In this document: in pieces, positions 7,856-11,768 of the stretch
Numbering within the stretch: position 1 is the stretch's first letter
Layout: the number at the start of each line of letters is the position of its first letter
Source: CAZLYK01 sp964563495
GTDB lineage: Bacteria > Acidobacteriota > Blastocatellia > RBC074
DNA length: 11,768 bases
Direction: 5' to 3'
NCBI GenBank assembly: GCA_964563495.1
Contig: CAZLYK010000161.1
Coordinates: forward strand, 1 to 11,768
Program-made: the position numbers and the translations under genes
The notes under the pieces: generated by a model
Database searches by the model: none
The model's input: only the letters and a program-made list of their open reading frames with translations
What the model was told of the DNA's origin: nothing

Positions 7856-7893
7856 TTTTTAATCCTGTCAAAATCCTGTTAATCCTGTCTATT
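7856..7893 (-). repeat. Dispersed intergenic repeat, copy 2 (AATAGACAGGAT family)
   Basis: On the minus strand it reads AATAGACAGGATTAACAGGA, then TTTTGACAGGATTAAAAA. It fills most of the 58-base space between the convergent methyltransferase and the small minus-strand gene. It begins 4 bases after the stop of the minus-strand gene and in the same direction, just as copy 1 follows its gene. The A/T-rich ends might help stop transcription, but there is no convincing stem. Confidence 0.8.
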
Positions 7894-7897
7894 AAAA

Positions 7898-8104
7898 TTA
7901 TTCCTCGCTGTAAAAGATGGCGACGAGATAGAAGATCTCGGTCCTCAGCTCGGTCAGGGAGTGAGCGAAGTGGTGGATCTTGATGTTTGGCTTGTCGGCC
8001 AGCCAGGCGTTGATCCGTTCGTTGGCTTTCTGCTCGATCGGGAATCGCGATGCGTTGAAATCGCCGATGTCGACATAAATCTCGAATGACTTGAATTTCA
8101 TCAT
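7898..8104 (-). CDS. Small conserved-looking protein of unknown function, downstream of the acyl ligase/ACP/PlsC gene
   Basis: The product is 68 residues, starting MMKFKSFEIYVDIG and ending IFYLVAIFYSEE. The pattern is an N-terminal strand, a helix (EQKANERINAWLADKP), a strand (IKIHHFAHSLTE) and a C-terminal hydrophobic strand (EIFYLVAIFY). This resembles the layout of small cytosolic proteins of the Cse60/DUF2758 kind, a weak comparison made from memory. No signal peptide or membrane segment is evident. The start lies 18 bases after the stop of the upstream fusion gene. The leader has purine-rich AGAGAGGA and AGAGAG sequences, and either of the two adjacent ATG codons could be used (the second has better spacing). 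It is likely co-transcribed with the fusion gene; whether it acts with it is unknown. Confidence 0.6.
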   Translation of the reverse strand: MMKFKSFEIYVDIGDFNASRFPIEQKANERINAWLADKPNIKIHHFAHSLTELRTEIFYLVAIFYSEE

Positions 8105-8122
8105 CTCTCTACGTCGTCCTCT

Positions 8123-10864
8123 CTATTCATTCTCACGCATCAGGTCGAGCATGGCTTGAATGCGTTTTTTCAACTCCTCGGTCATGGCTTGATAGGTGGT
8201 TTGGTGCGGTCTAATCGGTTCGCCGAACCTGACTTTGATCCTGGCGAGGCGGAAGACAGATGAGCCGCGCGGCAGGACGCGGTAAGCGCCGTCGATCGCG
8301 ACCGGGACGATCGGCAGGCTCAGTTCGGTCGCCAGGATCGCCGCTCCCTGTTTGAATTCGTGCAGCCGCCCGTCGAACGAGCGCTGCCCTTCGGGATAGA
8401 TGTTGAGGATCTTGCCGGCGCGGAGCCCGACCGCGCCGGCCCTCATCGCCCGCATGATGTTGATGTTCGGATCGACCGGGACGACGTTGATCGTCCGCGC
8501 CAGCCGGCTCATGAAGAAGTTGTCGAAATATTCGGCCGCGCCGACGTGGAAGATATGCTTGAGGATTCGCGGTGGGTAGATCGAACAGATCAAAAAGGCG
8601 TCGACATAGCTCTGGTGATTCGGGCAGATCAGGTACGGCCGCTCGATCCCGGACAAGACCTCCAGCCCTTCGACCTCCATGCGCAGGAAGATCCGTGCGA
8701 ACCAGTAGATCGGCCGCAGGATCAGGTAGGCCAGCCAGGCCATGAAGGTCTTGCGTTTGAGGATCGGCTGCAGCTCAGGGGTATCGGCCGGCGCGCCGGT
8801 CAGAATCTCGCGCCAGTTGAGTGCGACCGGCGCCTCACCCGGCATCGGACCCTCGCCGCCGGCTGTCGCTTCACGCGCCAGCGCGATCAGTTCTCCGACC
8901 GTCAACGCGGCGGCCGATCGTTCGGGATCGAATTCCGCACCCAGGGCGTGCTCTATCCCGGCCACGCACTCGGCGCGCGCGAGCGAATCGAGCCCCAGAT
9001 CTATTTCCAGATTCATCGCGGGGTGGAGCGGACCCCTTTCCCGCGCATAATTGCCGATGACGGCGACGACGATGCGGCCGGCGCCCGAATCGATCAATGC
9101 CCGATCGGCCGGCGTAAAAGCCGGCTCACGCCGTTCACTCGCCTGAGTCTGGCTGACCCCGGCCAGGCCCTCGATCTGCCTGAGCAACTCGAAGCGCCTT
9201 ACCTTGCGCGTAGCGGTGCGCGGCAAAGCCTCGGCTCGAATAATGTAATCGTGGGCGCGCTGGTATTCGGGCAGCTCGCGCCCCAGAGAATCGAGCTCGA
9301 ACCTGATCGCTTCGCGCGAGTTGGCGATGTGCCGGCCTTTGAGATAATCGAAATCGGGGACGATGACGGCGACCAGTTTTTCCGCCCCGGCGAACTCGCT
9401 CTTCAGATCACGCACGCCCAGAATACAGATCTCACCGACCAGCGGCGAACGCGCGTAGTGGGTTTCGACCTCTTCCGGGTAGACATTCTTTCCCGACGGC
9501 AGGACGATCACGTCCTTGCTGCGGCCGGTGATGTAGAGATGCCCGTCGTCGTCGAAGCGGCCCAGATCGCCCGAACGGAACCACCCGTCATCGGTGAAGG
9601 CTTCGCGGTTGGCATCCGGGTTATGGTAATAACCGGGCATGACGATAGGGCCGCGGATGAGGACCTCGCCTATGCCTTCCGCATTCGGCTGGTCGATCCT
9701 GACCTCTGCGTTGCCGAGCGGCTTGCCGACCGAGCCGACGCGGTTGTCTTCAAATCGTGTCACGGTCGCCGCTCCCGAAGTCTCGGTCAGCCCGTAGGCC
9801 TGCAGCATGGTGAAGCCGAGTTTGTGGAAATCCCTGGCCACCTCCGGGTCGAAGCTGGACCCGCCCGAGACCGTCAGCCTCAGGTTCCCGCCGAATGCGT
9901 CGTGAACCTTTTTGAAGAAGAGCCGCCCGGCGTTGATCCCGAGACCATCGCGCAGCCGGCCGTTGAGCTTCATCATGGCGGCGAACAGCCCGCGCACAGC
10001 CGCCGGCTGAGCCCGCACGCCATCGAAGATCTTTTTATGAAAGAGATACCACAACCGCGGGACGCCGGTCAGCGCGGTGACGCGCCCCTCTTTCAAACCG
10101 CGCTCGATCTCGGCGCTGCTCAGCTCTGTGATGTAAACGACGCTCGCCCCGATCAGCGTGGCGATCCACAGATTGACGATCTGCGAGTAGGCGTGAAAGA
10201 GAGGCAGCAGGCTGAGAATAATCTCGCGCTCGGTGAACCCCATGGCCTCTTCGACGCCGCCGGTCTCGGCGACTATGTTGCCGTGCGTCAGCGGGACGGC
10301 TTTCGGTACCCCGGTCGTCCCCGAAGTGTAGATCAAGATGGCTATGTCTTCGTGATTCGCCGGCGGCTTTTGCTCGTCGAAGCCGGCCGGCCTGGCCGTG
10401 CTCGCCCAGTCAGAGTAGAGCCCGTACCCGTTGCCCCGCGCCTCGGCCGCATCGTCCTCGCCGAAAGCGACCGCCGGCAGCCGCCGGCCCAGCCGGTCGC
10501 AGACCGCGCGAAACTTATCGAGCGAACTGTAGGAGACAAAGACCAGCTTCGTCTCCGATTTATCGATAAACGCCGTCAGCGTCTCGACCGTCGCCGCCGG
10601 GTCGAGCGGGACCACGATCGCGCCGCGATAGAGTATGCCCAGATAGATCATCGCCCATTGCGGGTGGTTCTCCCCAATCACGGCTACGCGATCGCCGAAG
10701 CCTATCCCTGCGCGCTCGAGCCGGCAGGCGATGCCGCGTATCTGCGAGAGCATGGAACCGAATGTCGTCGTCTCGCTCCCTTGCGAGCCAAGCCGCGTCA
10801 TCGCGACCTTTTCGGGGCGGGCCTTGGCCGATGCGACCAACTGCTCACAAAAAGTTTTTGCCAT
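8123..10864 (-). CDS. Three-domain fusion: AMP-binding fatty acyl ligase, acyl carrier protein, PlsC-type acyltransferase
   Basis: The product is 913 residues. Residues 1-565 are a complete ANL adenylating enzyme: P-loop IYTSGTTGVPKAV (178-190), QAYGLTETSG (355-364), GWFRSGDLG (427-435), the hinge motif GRSKDVIVLPSGKNVYPEEVE (447-467) and the C-terminal lysine in PRTATRKVRR (K554). Residues about 585-668 are an acyl carrier domain with the phosphopantetheine serine in LGLDSLARAE (S627). Residues about 705-905 are a PlsC/LPLAT domain with NHQSYVD (H750, D755) and YPEGQRS (823-829). All key residues are present. A fatty acid would be adenylated, loaded on the built-in carrier, and transferred to a lysophospholipid or glycerol-phosphate acceptor at the inner membrane. 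E. coli Aas joins the same activities in reverse order and uses free ACP. The ATG at 10864 is the only plausible start (an in-frame TAA lies about 30 bases upstream), though no ribosome site is visible. Confidence 0.95.
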   Translation of the reverse strand: MAKTFCEQLVASAKARPEKVAMTRLGSQGSETTTFGSMLSQIRGIACRLERAGIGFGDRVAVIGENHPQWAMIYLGILYRGAIVVPLDPAATVETLTAFIDKSETKLVFVSYSSLDKFRAVCDRLGRRLPAVAFGEDDAAEARGNGYGLYSDWASTARPAGFDEQKPPANHEDIAILIYTSGTTGVPKAVPLTHGNIVAETGGVEEAMGFTEREIILSLLPLFHAYSQIVNLWIATLIGASVVYITELSSAEIERGLKEGRVTALTGVPRLWYLFHKKIFDGVRAQPAAVRGLFAAMMKLNGRLRDGLGINAGRLFFKKVHDAFGGNLRLTVSGGSSFDPEVARDFHKLGFTMLQAYGLTETSGAATVTRFEDNRVGSVGKPLGNAEVRIDQPNAEGIGEVLIRGPIVMPGYYHNPDANREAFTDDGWFRSGDLGRFDDDGHLYITGRSKDVIVLPSGKNVYPEEVETHYARSPLVGEICILGVRDLKSEFAGAEKLVAVIVPDFDYLKGRHIANSREAIRFELDSLGRELPEYQRAHDYIIRAEALPRTATRKVRRFELLRQIEGLAGVSQTQASERREPAFTPADRALIDSGAGRIVVAVIGNYARERGPLHPAMNLEIDLGLDSLARAECVAGIEHALGAEFDPERSAAALTVGELIALAREATAGGEGPMPGEAPVALNWREILTGAPADTPELQPILKRKTFMAWLAYLILRPIYWFARIFLRMEVEGLEVLSGIERPYLICPNHQSYVDAFLICSIYPPRILKHIFHVGAAEYFDNFFMSRLARTINVVPVDPNINIMRAMRAGAVGLRAGKILNIYPEGQRSFDGRLHEFKQGAAILATELSLPIVPVAIDGAYRVLPRGSSVFRLARIKVRFGEPIRPHQTTYQAMTEELKKRIQAMLDLMRENE

Positions 10865-10941
10865 TTGTCTGCGTGTGCGATTTCTTGAGGAATTTTACAA
10901 CCTGTGCGGGCAAAACTTATCACATGGCGGCCGGGAGAAGA

Positions 10942-10981
10942 AATAGACAGGATCGACAAGATTTTTTCAGGATTGAACAAG
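10942..10981 (+). repeat. Dispersed intergenic repeat, copy 3 (AATAGACAGGAT family)
   Basis: It reads AATAGACAGGATCGACAAGA, then TTTTTTCAGGATTGAACAAG, and aligns without gaps to copies 1 and 2. It lies between the fusion gene (upstream side) and the lipocalin-like gene (downstream side). Its first part is also the left arm of the hairpin at 10945-10999. Confidence 0.78.
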
Positions 10982-10999
10982 AGCTTGTCGACCCTGTCT
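10945..10999 (-). terminator. Hairpin 3' of the lipocalin-like gene, possible terminator
   Basis: The arms at 10945-10960 (AGACAGGATCGACAAG) and 10984-10999 (CTTGTCGACCCTGTCT) pair over 16 bases around a 23-base loop. Read on the plus strand there is one A-C mismatch. On the minus strand that position becomes a G-U wobble, so the whole stem pairs. It begins 12 bases past the stop of the minus-strand gene and is followed on that strand by TTTCTTCTCCC, a short and imperfect T-rich tail. This favours a weak intrinsic terminator, but the long loop is unusual. Confidence 0.4.
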
Positions 11000-11010
11000 G
11001 TTGCTTTGGG

Positions 11011-11508
11011 CTATTCTCGATCAAAGACGATAACCTGCTCGAATGGCCTGCCTTTTCCGTCGATTCCCTTGATCTTTGAAGTCAATGTTTTCTCGTCGCG
11101 GGAGACTTCGTATGTGCTCTTACCGACCACCTCACCAGCTTTCTTGGCGACGACCTCGAGCGTATGTGAATTGACCCATTTCGCCATCTCGACCATCCCC
11201 GGGGCCTCGGCAATCGCGCGTTCCTGGCCGTCCGGACGAACCTTTCTCGTCCCTGATTCTTCTTTTCCGGCCATGTTTATTCCCGTGTAGATGATCGAGA
11301 CGGCATCATCCGATATCTCGAACCGGAGCACAGTGCTCTTGAATTGATGATTTTCGTGTTGCTGCGATTTCTCCAGGTTTGCCTTCCAGGAGCCTGCAAA
11401 CGGATGCTTCTCCTGCGCCCGGGCAGAGGGTAAAACAACCACCGCCGTCATGATCGCCGCTATCCAGGCTGAGATTACTACTCTTCTGATAAGTGTTGCT
11501 CTGAGCAT
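11011..11508 (-). CDS. Secreted lipocalin-like/beta-barrel hypothetical protein
   Basis: The product is 165 residues. Residues 1-31 are a Sec signal peptide with a basic start (MLRATLIRR), a hydrophobic core and a cleavage site ARA before QEK. The mature part opens FAGSWKANLEKS (38-48), the 'WKxNxxKS' opening of a secreted lipocalin-like family that is common in Acidobacteriota. It continues with alternating short strands and polar turns (TVLRFEISDDAVSIIYTG, ARKV-type turns, then TLEVVAKKAGEVVGKSTYEVS and KTLTSKIKGIDGKGRPFEQ). This fits a small up-and-down beta-barrel or clamp in the periplasm or outside. The ligand is unknown. An AAGGGG ribosome site lies 6 bases before the ATG. It is transcribed toward, but separated by about 150 bases from, the fusion gene, with the hairpin and repeat between, so they are probably separate units. 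Confidence 0.85.
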   Translation of the reverse strand: MLRATLIRRVVISAWIAAIMTAVVVLPSARAQEKHPFAGSWKANLEKSQQHENHQFKSTVLRFEISDDAVSIIYTGINMAGKEESGTRKVRPDGQERAIAEAPGMVEMAKWVNSHTLEVVAKKAGEVVGKSTYEVSRDEKTLTSKIKGIDGKGRPFEQVIVFDRE

Positions 11509-11546
11509 TGTCCACCCCTTTCATAGAGTAAGTTTATTGAATGGCG

Positions 11547-11669
11547 TCAGCCCGGGATCGGCGGCACTTGTATGCTCAGGTCCGGCTCATGGTGGATGAA
11601 TGTGATCTGGATTGTACCCGCTATGTTATTCTCTTCCTCCCTGCCTTTGACCGGCGGATAACCCGCCAA
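11547..11669 (-). CDS. Doubtful 40-residue reading frame, or frameshifted tail of the gene at the right edge
   Basis: From a TTG at 11669 the minus strand reads AGYPPVKGREEENNIAGTIQ, then ITFIHHEPDLSIQVPPIPG and a stop. The frame is open back to a TAG near 11696, overlapping the end of the upstream partial gene. The text looks more protein-like than chance (a mixed strand ITFIHHEPDLSIQV), and GCGAGG lies 5 bases upstream of the TTG as a weak ribosome site. It may be a tiny downstream gene, or the true C-terminus of the partial gene after a one-base frameshift. No family is recognised. Confidence 0.2.
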   Translation of the reverse strand: MAGYPPVKGREEENNIAGTIQITFIHHEPDLSIQVPPIPG

Positions 11670-11682
11670 TGCGGCCTCGCTC

Positions 11683-11768
11683 TCACAATCGAGCTATCGT
11701 AAGCATCTTCACATCTTCAAGATCTATCCCTCTTCCGGCCGAGAGTTTTGAAGAGATAAGATCGCTTT
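11683..11768 (-). CDS. 3' end of a gene entering from the right edge, possibly nucleotidyltransferase-like
   Basis: On the minus strand one frame is open from the window edge for 27 codons: SDLISSKLSAGRGIDLEDVK, then MLTIARL and a stop at 11683. The words DLISSKLSAGR and DLEDVKML strongly resemble the C-terminal 'DLIxxKLxAGRxxDLEDV' segment of nucleotidyltransferase-fold proteins (the AbiEii/DUF6036-like group often found in toxin-antitoxin loci). That comparison is from memory on very few residues. The other two minus-strand frames at the edge close at stops after 15-17 codons. Only the rest of the gene, outside the window, can settle its identity. Confidence 0.45.
   Translation of the reverse strand, partial: SDLISSKLSAGRGIDLEDVKMLTIARL

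Noticed and set aside
8123..10864. Polyketide/nonribosomal peptide synthase module
   Set aside because: There is an adenylation domain and a carrier, but no condensation or ketosynthase domain. The C-terminal domain is PlsC-like, which points to lipid metabolism.
8360..10888. An 842-codon open frame on the plus strand opposite the fusion gene
   Set aside because: It is antisense to a protein with intact catalytic motifs in every domain. Its own translation is rich in Arg, Asp and Pro without recognisable motifs, as expected for the mirror frame of GC-rich codons.

Overview
The window looks like a piece of a draft genome or MAG scaffold from an Acidobacteriota-type bacterium (a Blastocatellia- or Solibacter-like lineage). 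This is inferred from gene content, not from a marker gene. The signs are a very large Oar-like TonB-dependent receptor with an N-terminal carboxypeptidase-regulatory-like domain, a divergent one-component regulator (CadC-type winged helix, one membrane span, TolB/WD40-like propeller), and a secreted lipocalin-like 'WKxNxxKS' protein. Most genes are GC-rich (about 60-67% in the 60-base lines I counted by hand). A short block around 6042-6790 is clearly poorer (about 38-45%).

Layout. 1-3512 (minus) is a TonB-dependent receptor whose last few residues lie off the left edge. 3513-3825 is a divergent intergenic region with a tandem repeat, a long inverted repeat and a candidate promoter. 3826-5973 (plus) is the winged-helix/propeller regulator. 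6042-7839 (plus) holds a VOC/glyoxalase-fold protein, a small membrane protein and a class I O-methyltransferase, interrupted on paper by a 100-N gap. The gap is flanked by an identical 55-base sequence and is almost certainly a scaffolding artefact. Without it the three genes are tightly spaced and probably form one operon. 7898-10864 (minus) holds a large acyl-activating enzyme/ACP/PlsC acyltransferase fusion followed 18 bases later by a 68-residue protein of unknown function. 11011-11508 (minus) is a secreted lipocalin-like protein. The right edge (minus) carries the 3' end of another gene, possibly nucleotidyltransferase-like.

How the genes may work together. The regulator and the TonB receptor diverge from one control region and could be a regulator-target pair. 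The fusion protein carries, in one chain, the parts needed to activate a free fatty acid, hold it as a thioester and pass it to a lysophospholipid or similar acceptor. That is an Aas-like job with an unusual domain order and an added carrier domain.

Three copies of a roughly 40-base repeat (starting AATAGACAGGAT) sit in three separate intergenic spaces. I see no CRISPR array, tRNA, rRNA, insertion sequence or phage gene. No complete new defence or mobile system is evident.
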